NCBI GenBank assembly: GCA_964648365.1
Contig: CAZYLK010000207.1
Location: forward strand, 1 to 9,864
DNA from: SURF-32 sp964648365
GTDB taxonomy: Bacteria > Planctomycetota > Phycisphaerae > UBA1845
DNA: 9,864 nucleotides
Direction: 5' to 3'
Shown: positions 1-6,730 of the stretch, in pieces
Layout of the letters: each line of letters opens with the position of its first letter
Numbering within the stretch: position 1 is the stretch's first letter
Made by a program: the position numbers and the translations under genes
Notes under the pieces: model-generated
Database searches by the model: none
Seen by the model: the letters and a program-made list of their open reading frames with translations, nothing else
What the model was told of the DNA's origin: nothing

Positions 1-49
1 CGTGGCCACCTTCGGTACCGCAATCGGCGCGAGCGTACTGGGCCTCTGA
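1..49 (+). CDS. C-terminal end of an upstream gene, unidentified (partial)
   Basis: Frame 2 is open from the left edge and ends at TGA 47-49, encoding the last 15 residues VATFGTAIGASVLGL. It stops 12 bases before the tape measure ATG, which matches the tight packing of the rest of the operon. The peptide is small-residue-rich and hydrophobic, and too short to identify. By position one would expect a tail gene upstream of the tape measure, such as a tail tube protein or tail assembly protein, but that is inference only. Frame 3 is also open across the edge, so the choice of frame rests on the stop lying just before the next gene. Confidence 0.5.
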   Translation, partial: VATFGTAIGASVLGL

Positions 50-61
50 TAGCGACGAGCT

Positions 62-2059
62 ATGGCAAACAACCTGCTATATTCGATCACGATTACAGGG
101 CGGGATGACACGCAGCCGGCGTTGCGCTCCGCGCTGGGGGGCTTCCGAGGCTTTGCCCAGACGGCGACCTCGGTGGTGAGTAGCCCATTCCGGGCCATGG
201 CTGCGTCGATCCGAGGCGTTGGGCGACTCGGGAACTTCGCGCTGGGGATCAACCTGGGGCTGCGGCCCATGGTCCAGCAGTTCGACCGGTTGATCGATCG
301 CGGCGCCCGGGCCGTCGTGACGCAGGATGCCTTCGGGCGGTCGCTCGGGAGACTCGTGCGACCGGAACAGGTTTCACTCTACGCCAACAAGATCGTGGAT
401 GCAGCGAGCGGCACGCTGAAGTTCGTGGACGCGATGGCGCTGGCGAACCGGGCGCTGTCCAGCGGCCTTCAGTTCGACCAGCTCCTCACAGCGGTGGAGT
501 TCATCAGCAAGAAGGCCGCTGTTACTGGAAAGGACGCGGGCCAGGCGATTGACACCGTGATTACGGGATTGGCGCGTGGCAGCACGCTCTTCCTGGATGA
601 CTTCGGCATCCTTGTCGATGGGGCCGAAGGCGTGAAGCGAGCCTTCGATAGCATCCACGGCGCCGGCGCGTTTGACGCGCTGGGACCGGCGGCGCAAAAG
701 GCGGAAACCGTTCGCCAGGCGATCGCGGAGATGGCCCTTTCCACCCGCAAGGTGGGCGTGTCATCGAACGCCACCGTCTTCGCGTTCCAGCGGATCAAGA
801 ACGAGATCGGCAATGCGCTGGACCTGATGAGCATGCAGGTGGCGAAGAGCCAGTCGCTCAATCATGTCCTCGGTCGCGTGAAGAACGTGATGGCAGGTAT
901 CACCGAGTTTCTGCGGAACCCGCGCAACAGCATCGCCGACGTGCTGTTCGGAAAATCGGGTGGAAAGGGCATGGGGTTGGCGGGCCTGGCGATGGGTCTT
1001 GGACTGGACATTGCCGACGCGATCGGACGGGGCATCGTCGGCGCCATTACCAAGGCACTCGCGAAGGGCGCATCGCTCATACGGGATCTGCTCAGCGAAA
1101 TCACGGGCGGGCTCATCAGTGAGGCACCATCGCCGGGCGGCGCCGTCGCCGGCAGTTGGCAGACAGGCATGATGCAGATGCTGGCGACGACCGCGTTGGC
1201 GTCGACAGAGCGGCGCTTTGGCATGCGCCCGGCGGCGAGGCATTGGTTCAAAAAGCATCTCGGGTTTGATCCGGGTGTGTGGTTTGGAGGCGATGCCGGC
1301 AATTTCATGGGTCGTCGGTCAGAGGATGAAATACTCGACTCGCTTCCCCTGCCGCCAGTGGGACCAGGTGGAGCGGCACGCATCGAGCGAGGCGCAGCAC
1401 GCGGCTCCAAGAAGGCCGACATCATCGATCGCGTCGACCAATGGGCCAACACCGTCATCGCCGGCATCGGCTTTCAGAATCTGCGGAACCAACTGGCTGC
1501 GCTCGAGGCGGACTTTGCTCCGCGCGGCAGGAAGTTTGGCGCCGGCGTCGTGCCGGCACTGGTGGACCCGAACGCGCTCGGTCTCACCGAGAAAGGTGAG
1601 CGCGATCGATTCCTGAAGCTGAACCTGATCGAGCGGGATCTTCGTCGCGAAACCGTACTGGCCGGCCGGGCCGCGCGTGCCAGGGCGGCGGAGCATGTGC
1701 GAGCGATGCGGCGGGAGGGATTTGACGTCGACCGAGACTTCGTTGAATCCGAGTTGCGCAAGCAGATGATCGAAGAAGCGCGACGGCCATTGGAGCAGGA
1801 GCGGGAGCGCATCCGCAACGAGATCAGGGTACATCGCAGGCGGGACGCGGCGCTGCGCGGAAAGCCCGAGCCGGCCGATCCATTCGCGCCGGCGGGACAA
1901 AATCAACAGCCGGCCGCGGGTCTGGCGGAGCAGGCGAAGCAGGTGTCCGACGCGGCACGATCCATCAATCAAAAGATTGCCACCCTGGTCGCGAAGCTTG
2001 ACCGCGTAACGGGGGCGTTGGTCGGAGAAGAACAATTACTGGCCCAGGCACAGACCTGA
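62..2059 (+). CDS. Phage tail tape measure protein
   Basis: A 665-residue protein and the longest gene here. Residues about 125-182 carry the pattern common in tape measure proteins: a stretch of ALSSGL, an alpha-helical run with AVTGKDAGQAIDTVITGLARGS, then the LDDFGI turn. Residues about 303-331 form a glycine-rich hydrophobic segment, as tape measure proteins often have for insertion into the host membrane. Residues about 515-600 and 620-663 are charged and helical, probably coiled coil. In siphophages this protein fills the tail tube lumen and sets tail length. At the usual rule of roughly 1.5 angstrom per residue, a tail of about 100 nm would follow, which is inference. The ATG at 62 lies 12 bases after the preceding stop, with a GACGAG purine run before it. 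The protein is short for the family, and no lytic transglycosylase or peptidase domain is evident. Confidence 0.85.
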   Translation: MANNLLYSITITGRDDTQPALRSALGGFRGFAQTATSVVSSPFRAMAASIRGVGRLGNFALGINLGLRPMVQQFDRLIDRGARAVVTQDAFGRSLGRLVRPEQVSLYANKIVDAASGTLKFVDAMALANRALSSGLQFDQLLTAVEFISKKAAVTGKDAGQAIDTVITGLARGSTLFLDDFGILVDGAEGVKRAFDSIHGAGAFDALGPAAQKAETVRQAIAEMALSTRKVGVSSNATVFAFQRIKNEIGNALDLMSMQVAKSQSLNHVLGRVKNVMAGITEFLRNPRNSIADVLFGKSGGKGMGLAGLAMGLGLDIADAIGRGIVGAITKALAKGASLIRDLLSEITGGLISEAPSPGGAVAGSWQTGMMQMLATTALASTERRFGMRPAARHWFKKHLGFDPGVWFGGDAGNFMGRRSEDEILDSLPLPPVGPGGAARIERGAARGSKKADIIDRVDQWANTVIAGIGFQNLRNQLAALEADFAPRGRKFGAGVVPALVDPNALGLTEKGERDRFLKLNLIERDLRRETVLAGRAARARAAEHVRAMRREGFDVDRDFVESELRKQMIEEARRPLEQERERIRNEIRVHRRRDAALRGKPEPADPFAPAGQNQQPAAGLAEQAKQVSDAARSINQKIATLVAKLDRVTGALVGEEQLLAQAQT

Positions 2060-2072
2060 GCGGAGGTGCTGA

Positions 2073-2543
2073 ATGAAGGTGTCATTGGAGAGGCAGGCCC
2101 CGAACATCGTGCTGGCGTTTGGCGCCGAGAAGATCGTCATCAAGCATCGGTACATGCTCGCGAGCGAGCGGGTGCGGGTGCTGGAGTTTCTCGCCGATTC
2201 GATGCAGGCGGCGATGCAGTTCGCGTGGGATTTCATTGACGCGGTTGAAGGCATCAAGAACGAGGCGGGAGGCGCGGTGCCGGAACGCATCCTGGTCAAC
2301 GGCGTCGAACGATCTCCCATGGAGCTCCTCTGCTCGGTGATGCCGCTGGAGGTTCAGGTCGAGACGTGGCTGACGCAACTCGCGCTGAACGGCGTGAAGC
2401 ACAAGGCCCTCGAAATACTCATGGACAGGTGGCTCGATGAGCAAGCGCGCAAGCGGGTGGAGGAACACCTCGCCCCTTTAGCCGACTCGTCAAAGTGGAG
2501 GGTGAGAGTGCCGTCGAGCGCATCTGCTTTCGCCGAAACATAA
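2073..2543 (+). CDS. Small helical tail protein, candidate tail assembly chaperone (short form)
   Basis: A 156-residue, largely alpha-helical, charged protein that starts at ATG 2073 behind a good GGAGGTG site, 13 bases after the tape measure stop. Residues 31-62 and 85-134 look like amphipathic helices. No enzyme motif is seen. Codons 135-136 are CCT TTA preceded by C, forming the heptamer CCCTTTA that fits the X XXY YYZ rule for -1 slippage. The -1 frame is open there and continues to 2662. Short helical proteins with a -1 extension are the hallmark of tail assembly chaperones (lambda G/GT type). Against this identity, those genes normally precede the tape measure gene, and this one follows it. 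The residues after the slip point in the zero frame (19 to the stop at TAA 2541) are basic and serine-rich, unlike the rest. It could equally be an unrelated small tail protein. Confidence 0.6.
   Translation: MKVSLERQAPNIVLAFGAEKIVIKHRYMLASERVRVLEFLADSMQAAMQFAWDFIDAVEGIKNEAGGAVPERILVNGVERSPMELLCSVMPLEVQVETWLTQLALNGVKHKALEILMDRWLDEQARKRVEEHLAPLADSSKWRVRVPSSASAFAET
2474..2480 (+). promoter_or_regulatory. Candidate -1 ribosomal frameshift site CCCTTTA
   Basis: Read in the frame of the 2073-2543 gene the bases are C CCT TTA, an X XXY YYZ heptamer that lets both tRNAs re-pair one base back on CCC and TTT. The -1 frame is free of stops from 2441 to 2659, so a slip would join 136 residues of the first frame to 60 of the second, giving a product of 196 residues. 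No strong downstream hairpin or pseudoknot is obvious by eye, and no Shine-Dalgarno-like stimulator lies at the usual distance upstream. In an overlap of about 34 codons such a heptamer would appear by chance roughly one time in eight, so the site is suggestive rather than proven. Confidence 0.42.
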
Positions 2544-2662
2544 GCCTCGTGATCGGAGCCGCCTTCATGATCGACTGGGCGAATTTGCCGGCGATCGTAG
2601 AAGACAGGCTGCACGAAATGGCAATGGTGGAATGTGACGACCGTGTGAGGATCAAACTGTAG
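2480..2662 (+). CDS. -1 frame extension of the preceding gene, or a separate small ORF
   Basis: If ribosomes slip at CCCTTTA this 60-codon stretch, ending at TAG 2660-2662, forms the C-terminus of a 196-residue long-form protein. It reads as ordinary protein, with a hydrophobic patch (SLVIGAAFMIDW) followed by an acidic helix, and most codons end in G or C as in the neighbouring genes. It also fills what would otherwise be the largest gap in the window. The alternative is an independent 31-residue protein starting at ATG 2567, which has GGAG at 2555-2558 with 8 bases of spacing. GTG codons at 2495 and 2549 are in frame but lack a convincing ribosome site. The stop lies 10 bases before the next gene. 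Function is unrecognised. In lambda-like systems the corresponding extension contacts the tape measure and tail tube proteins. Confidence 0.5.
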   Translation, partial: SRLVKVEGESAVERICFRRNISLVIGAAFMIDWANLPAIVEDRLHEMAMVECDDRVRIKL

Positions 2663-2665
2663 GTG
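2661..2665 (+). promoter_or_regulatory. Ribosome binding site AGGTG supporting a TTG start
   Basis: AGGTG overlaps the preceding stop codon and lies 7 bases before the TTG at 2673. An in-frame TGA at 2670-2672 immediately precedes that TTG, so no earlier start is possible. The next in-frame ATG, at 2700, would remove the well-formed N-terminal strand. Confidence 0.5.
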
Positions 2666-2672
2666 CGTGTGA

Positions 2673-3071
2673 TTGGCCAGGCAACTCTATTTCAACGGCA
2701 TGCAGATCGGAGACTGGTTTCTTCGCGGAATACCTGCGTCTCCGCTGTTGACGCCGCCGGTGAGTCACGTCGGGCTGTACCAGCCAATCGCCAACGTGGT
2801 GAGCGACTCGAAGAATCTTCAGTTTGCAATCCAATTCTACGTTGCAATAACGCAATACGGGACGAACCCGGAACTGCTGAAGGCGATCACAGACATCCAG
2901 CAACTGGCCGGCGAGTTCGGCGACATCGAAATCAAGGATGGAGCGGAGGTCGAGTTGCTTTGTGCGAACTGGGTGATCGTCGATGTGCCGCCTCCCGAGC
3001 TTCCATTTGGAGGTCGGTTCTGTCCCGAGCTCATCATCATGGCCCAGGGCAGCACCCCTCCCGAGGCTTGA
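2673..3071 (+). CDS. Small phage tail protein between chaperone-like gene and hub
   Basis: A 132-residue protein that probably starts with TTG, placed by the AGGTG site upstream. It opens ARQLYFNGMQIGDWFL, a strand-turn pattern (F-N-G then a hydrophobic strand) seen at the beginning of several small minor tail proteins, and continues with mixed helix (about residues 65-83) and strand, ending in a proline-rich tail. It has two cysteines, no signal peptide and no membrane segment. Sitting directly upstream of the hub-like gene it may be a distal tail or hub-adaptor protein, but at 132 residues it is much shorter than classical distal tail proteins of about 250. I do not recognise a specific family. 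The frame is secure because the competing +1 frame here is strongly arginine-rich. Confidence 0.65.
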   Translation: MARQLYFNGMQIGDWFLRGIPASPLLTPPVSHVGLYQPIANVVSDSKNLQFAIQFYVAITQYGTNPELLKAITDIQQLAGEFGDIEIKDGAEVELLCANWVIVDVPPPELPFGGRFCPELIIMAQGSTPPEA

Positions 3072-3079
3072 TTGTCCTT

Positions 3080-4636
3080 ATGGCGCTCTACCAGCTGCTC
3101 GTCAATAACGCTGTCGTGCTGGCGAATTCGACGCCTGGCGTTCCATCGCCGCACGGCGTTGCGATGGCATCGTTTGAGCGCAATTACAATGGCCCTGCAA
3201 AGTTGACGGTGCGCTTCAACTGCGACTGGCGTCATCCACCATTCGGCGCGGGGGCCGTGGTGCGACTGTTGCGGGACGACGTCGAGGTATTCCGCGGCCG
3301 GTTCGACATGCCGCGGCCGATTGCCGACGTGCGTGCGGCACCAGGCGTGGAACTCGTGGCCTACGATCTGGCGCGACAGCTGAACTACGGAGCCGTCGTT
3401 GACGGCGAGGGCAACGTTTCAATTCGACTTCGTGAAGGCGCGCTGCGCGACGTGGTAACGGCATTCATGGAGCACGCCGCCGCGGAGTTTGACCGCGTCG
3501 GCGTGTCCACGGAGTGTGAGTTCATTGGCGGGGCCGATTCGATCCAATGCGCGCCGGTCGGGCTCGACAATCGTCCGGCCGATCAATGGATGCATGCGAT
3601 CGCGGCCGCCGCCCCGGGCGTGCGATGCTTCCTGGCCAGCCCGGCTGAACCGGGCCAGTTGCCGCGGTACGCGTTCGTCTCGCTCTTCGGCGCCAATGCT
3701 TTCGACGTATCGATCGACGAACGCTTCGTGCCGACCCTGAATATTCGCGAGTCGCTCGACGGTCGCTACGGCGCCGTACAGACGCTGGAGGGCGCGACGC
3801 CCGGCGGCGCGGAAGTTGAGTTTGACCAGTTTGAAGACCTGATTCCCAACTGGGAGGATTTGTCTGCCGGTGGAATTCCGCTTCCTGGCACGCCACCCTA
3901 TCCATACATCCCCGGCTGGAAATATGACGACGCCTACGGCCGCGACGCCGATGGCAATCCCACGGCACTGGCAAAGGTCTATCGCGAATTCAAGTGGACG
4001 GGTGGTACGTTACAGCCGGACATGCCGCTCATTGGATTCGCACGGGTCATTGATGACGACGTGCACCCGCGGTGGCAGCACATCGAAATCGAGTCGATCG
4101 ACTACGACCAGAAGATCGTGCTTCTCCGCGAGCCGGCAATCAAGATGCTCGGGCGCTTCAAGGGCTCGAAGCGTATGGCCCGCGATCCAGGCCGTGCGAA
4201 GCCGGCGACGGCGGTGAAGCTGCGGTACACCATTGCCGGCACGGCAGGCAATGTCATCTATCGGCCCGCCGTTCGGCATCCGGCGACAGGGTTCGCAGGC
4301 AGAGCCTACGAACTCGATCCGTTCACCTGTGGCACCGTGCTTCAGGTGCCGCTGCCAGGCTTCGTTTCGCGCGAGACCTACGCGATGGATGTGCATCGCG
4401 CGGTTAGTGAGCCAACGGTGGATGGCACTTTGCCTCTCAGCGAGGACCTGCCCGCCGAGCTTTGGAATCTCGCCCGGCGCATCAACATTGTCTCCGGCAG
4501 TCACGGGCTGACCGGCTACGAAAATCTCCAGGCACCGCTGCTCGGCATTGTCGCGCGCTTCGGTGGCGGAAACACGTGTGAGCTCCAGTTCAGCCGCGAC
4601 GATTCGACGCTGCTGAGGGAGGTGCCAGGAGGATGA
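3080..4636 (+). CDS. Probable tail hub / baseplate protein (gp27/D-like)
   Basis: A 518-residue protein from ATG 3080, 8 bases after the previous stop. Ribosome binding is weak (CGAGG is about 14 bases away), so translation is probably coupled. The N-terminal 100 residues follow the pattern of phage hub proteins of the T4 gp27 / P2 D class: short beta strands (LTVRFNCDW, VVRLLRDDVEVFRGRFD), then ELVAYDLARQL and a helix at about 120-138. Residues about 240-300 are acidic, proline-rich and probably form a linker. The remainder is mixed beta, including a FKGSKRMARDPGRAKP basic patch. The hub caps the tail tube and anchors the tip proteins. Position after the tape measure and before receptor-binding genes supports this. 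The frame stays open upstream to 2663, but that part is an arginine-rich shadow of the 2673 gene. Family assignment is by pattern, not by a decisive motif. Confidence 0.6.
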   Translation: MALYQLLVNNAVVLANSTPGVPSPHGVAMASFERNYNGPAKLTVRFNCDWRHPPFGAGAVVRLLRDDVEVFRGRFDMPRPIADVRAAPGVELVAYDLARQLNYGAVVDGEGNVSIRLREGALRDVVTAFMEHAAAEFDRVGVSTECEFIGGADSIQCAPVGLDNRPADQWMHAIAAAAPGVRCFLASPAEPGQLPRYAFVSLFGANAFDVSIDERFVPTLNIRESLDGRYGAVQTLEGATPGGAEVEFDQFEDLIPNWEDLSAGGIPLPGTPPYPYIPGWKYDDAYGRDADGNPTALAKVYREFKWTGGTLQPDMPLIGFARVIDDDVHPRWQHIEIESIDYDQKIVLLREPAIKMLGRFKGSKRMARDPGRAKPATAVKLRYTIAGTAGNVIYRPAVRHPATGFAGRAYELDPFTCGTVLQVPLPGFVSRETYAMDVHRAVSEPTVDGTLPLSEDLPAELWNLARRINIVSGSHGLTGYENLQAPLLGIVARFGGGNTCELQFSRDDSTLLREVPGG

Positions 4637-5409
4637 GCCTAATACGCAAAGCTGTCCAAACAGCGCTCAATCATGCGACTTCGATCAGGCGGAATAAGCG
4701 CAGGATCACGGACCTGGTGGAGGATGTTCGGCTGCTCAAGGCGGCACTTGCCCGGCGCCGCCAGATCGGCTCTCCGCAGCACATGCCCTATGAGGGCAGT
4801 GAGCTCGTATGTTTGATAATGACCGAGGAGGTCACGTTTAACCCGCCACGCTGGAATGCGATTCGGCTCCAGCGCAAGGATGATGGCACCAAGTGGGAGC
4901 CGGATGAGGAAGATGATATCCCGTACCGCGTCATGCCCATGCCAGGCATGCGCGGCGCCTTCTTTCCTGGTTGCCGCTGTCTGTGCGCCTTTTCGCACAT
5001 TGAAGAATACCTCGGAGAGGACCCAGATGGGCTCGGTCCGGAAGTCGCGCCGACGCTGGAGCGCGGAGTGTACATCCCTGTGGCCGGTGAGTGCTTCGGC
5101 TTCCTCGCGTCGATCACCGGGAGCGAGCTGGTCGGCGGCGGCACGAATGAAGACTCGCGGCAGTATCAGTGGTCGCAGGTGGGGCTCGACGCGGCCGACA
5201 CCTACACGGACGAGAGCGATCCGCTGGGCGAGGGCGAGCTGGGCCTGGCGATCCACCAGCAGCAGGCGTGGATGGGGCTTGAGGACGGCGTGCAGCTTGA
5301 TCGGCGGAGCCTGACCGGCCACGTCGTTCAGATGTGGTATTCGGGCGGCGCCTTCCGTTTCAGTTCGCCGCGCGAACGGTTCTCGGTGCTGTGCGAGGAG
5401 CCGGCATGA
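4633..5409 (+). CDS. Tail tip protein with N-terminal coiled coil, unrecognised family
   Basis: A 258-residue protein whose ATG overlaps the hub stop by four bases (ATGA), with GGGAGGTG at 4617-4624 and 8 bases of spacing. Residues 16-44 are a strongly charged heptad-like helix (IRRNKRRITDLVEDVRLLKAALARRRQ), suited to trimerisation or docking on the hub. Residues about 57 onward look like beta sandwich, with an acidic loop (EPDEEDDIP, 89-97) and the clustered cysteines CRCLC at 114-118. The C-terminus is again beta-rich, ending CEEPA. No enzyme motif is visible. The layout of helix then beta domain, and its location, suggest a structural adaptor or short fibre of the tail tip. That is inference from context. 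Confidence 0.6.
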   Translation: MSLIRKAVQTALNHATSIRRNKRRITDLVEDVRLLKAALARRRQIGSPQHMPYEGSELVCLIMTEEVTFNPPRWNAIRLQRKDDGTKWEPDEEDDIPYRVMPMPGMRGAFFPGCRCLCAFSHIEEYLGEDPDGLGPEVAPTLERGVYIPVAGECFGFLASITGSELVGGGTNEDSRQYQWSQVGLDAADTYTDESDPLGEGELGLAIHQQQAWMGLEDGVQLDRRSLTGHVVQMWYSGGAFRFSSPRERFSVLCEEPA

Positions 5410-6230
5410 GCAAGCTGCGCACGAAAAAGATTCCAGGACCTGAGATCGGCACCTTCGCGCATCGCTTGCTGATCAACAAGGATGCCCCGCGCCTGGAGAT
5501 TGGCGAGGACGAGACGCCGTGCTGTTGTGAGGAGCCTTTCTGTGCCTGTTGCTTCGAGGATCCAACCTCTTGCGATGATGAGACCTACACGGCGGCGGAG
5601 TGCATCGCCGCCGGCGGCACCCTGCCGACCAACACCAGCGGCGAGCCTGTCTGCCGGTCGTGCACGCAGGTCGTTTGTCCGGAGCTGCCGCCGGACTGCG
5701 CATCGCGCTGCGACCCGGACCTGCCGGCGACGATCGCGGTGCGCTTCACCGGTTTCGAGGCCTGCCTGCAGGACTGCTCGGAACTCGACCCGGGGCTGTC
5801 GTGCGACGGCGACAAGGAGGTCTGCGAGTGCCGCAACGAGCTGGTGACGTTGATCGCGGAGATGATGAACGAGACCACGTGGATCGTGCCGCTCACCGAC
5901 ACCTGCACTTACAGCGGTGATTTTTTCGTGACGATCAACGCGTCGATCGAGTGCCCCGGCGACGTCTTCAACTGCGGCGGATCGCTGGGGCCGTTCCAGG
6001 TGGCCGTCGTGGTGATCAGCTGCAGTGGCGGCATCCTGCGGGTGGCGGCCTCGATCACGTTCGATGGTGTGCCCTGGGGCGACATCTTTGACATCGCGGT
6101 GGCGGGCTGTCCGGCCGACTGTGCCGCGGCGATGACGGCGGCGGACCTCGATCTGCCGGCCGATGCGGCCTGTCCGGGCGATCACCTGCCGGCGGAGCTC
6201 CGCAACAACGGAGGGAATGTGTTCTTCTGA
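5406..6230 (+). CDS. Cysteine-rich tail-operon protein (25 Cys in 274 residues)
   Basis: Start ATG 5406 overlaps the upstream stop by four bases and has GAGGAG five bases before it. An in-frame ATG at 5334 lies inside the upstream gene and lacks such a site. Cysteines are at 39-41, 46, 48, 49, 56, 66, 83, 86, 91, 98, 102, 120, 124, 133, 140, 142, 167, 183, 190, 206, 235, 239 and 256, so 13 fall between residues 39 and 102. After about 105 the cysteines become sparser and the sequence looks like a beta-sandwich domain (strands around FFVTINASIEC and FQVAVVVISC). There is no signal peptide and the N-terminus is basic. Either disulfide-stabilised virion exposure or metal binding would explain the cysteines. 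Many are in C-x2-C or C-x3-C spacing, which fits metal, but the order is irregular. Function unknown. Confidence 0.7.
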   Translation: MSKLRTKKIPGPEIGTFAHRLLINKDAPRLEIGEDETPCCCEEPFCACCFEDPTSCDDETYTAAECIAAGGTLPTNTSGEPVCRSCTQVVCPELPPDCASRCDPDLPATIAVRFTGFEACLQDCSELDPGLSCDGDKEVCECRNELVTLIAEMMNETTWIVPLTDTCTYSGDFFVTINASIECPGDVFNCGGSLGPFQVAVVVISCSGGILRVAASITFDGVPWGDIFDIAVAGCPADCAAAMTAADLDLPADAACPGDHLPAELRNNGGNVFF

Positions 6231-6730
6231 TGGATGCGCGAGAGTTCATCCAGCGCGCGAAGGCCTGCGGGACATGCTCCCACGCGGCGATGGTCGAGCG
6301 GCGGCTGCGCTGCGACATCGGCGACGTGGATGTGGCACTCACGCTGCGGAGTCAGGGCGCCTTCTGCCCGATCGGGCTGCACGTGCTGCCGCCGGCGGGC
6401 GATCCGCCGCGGCCGCCGCGCAATTCCGGGCACTACGTGCGTGGGGCGGGCAAGCTGGTGAAGGCGGGGCTGGGTGTGGGGCGGGCGGCCGACGACGTGA
6501 TTGCCGAGCGGCGGCGTATCTGCCAGGGGTGCGAGAAGTTCACCCGAACGGCGGTCTTTGGGCGGTGCGGCGAGTGCGGATGTTTCGTGCGTGCAAAGAC
6601 CACGCTGGCTGGTGAGTCGTGTCCGATCGGCAAGTGGGGTGCCGTCGAGGCGGCGTCGAAGGGAGATCGAAGTGGCGGATGTGCTGGTCGCACATCGAAG
6701 GCCGACGATTCGCATCCTGCGGTCGGCTGA
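6230..6730 (+). CDS. Zinc-ribbon-like protein with duplicated Cys4 motif
   Basis: A 166-residue protein whose ATG shares a base with the upstream stop (TGATG), so translation is probably coupled. GGAGGG lies 14 bases upstream. Residues 13-49 read C-x2-C-x11-C-x17-CPIG, and residues 98-134 repeat exactly the same spacing 85 residues later. The second copy adds C116 and C118 (RCGECGCF) and ends CPIGKW, which resembles a small zinc-finger-like motif found in many phage-encoded proteins. A proline/arginine linker (about 54-64) separates the halves. Zinc binding is inferred from cysteine spacing. Its role is unknown, and it may help assembly or form part of the tail tip with the cysteine-rich neighbour. 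The C-terminal 20 residues overlap the next gene in another frame and are probably dispensable in sequence. Confidence 0.7.
   Translation: MDAREFIQRAKACGTCSHAAMVERRLRCDIGDVDVALTLRSQGAFCPIGLHVLPPAGDPPRPPRNSGHYVRGAGKLVKAGLGVGRAADDVIAERRRICQGCEKFTRTAVFGRCGECGCFVRAKTTLAGESCPIGKWGAVEAASKGDRSGGCAGRTSKADDSHPAVG
6659..6664 (+). promoter_or_regulatory. Ribosome binding site AGGGAG supporting a GTG start
   Basis: AGGGAG lies 7 bases before GTG 6672 and inside the preceding coding sequence. It decides between this start and the in-frame ATG at 6501, whose extra 57 residues are an arginine/serine-rich shadow of the zinc-ribbon gene. Confidence 0.5.

Noticed and set aside
1319..2035. 238-residue open frame on the minus strand inside the tape measure gene
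   Set aside because: Composition is that of an antisense shadow and it lies wholly within a well-supported gene.
2544..2672. Promoter or terminator in the largest apparent intergenic gap
   Set aside because: No convincing -35/-10 pair or hairpin with a T-run is visible, and the stretch is better explained as coding in the -1 frame.
2663..3079. Upstream extension of the hub frame to a GTG at 2663 (657 residues)
   Set aside because: The extra 139 residues are arginine/histidine-rich and overlie the protein-like 2673-3071 gene in another frame. ATG 3080 begins a normal tail protein.
5334..5405. Earlier ATG for the cysteine-rich gene
   Set aside because: It lies inside the preceding gene, adds arginine-rich shadow sequence and has no ribosome site, whereas ATG 5406 has GAGGAG five bases upstream.
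5328..6185. 285-residue open frame on the minus strand
   Set aside because: It is Arg/Ala/His-rich and mirrors the cysteine-rich gene. No ribosome site or sensible domain was seen.
6501..6671. Earlier ATG for the Gly/Phe-repeat gene
   Set aside because: The extension is an arginine/serine-rich shadow of the zinc-ribbon gene. GTG 6672 has a good ribosome site.
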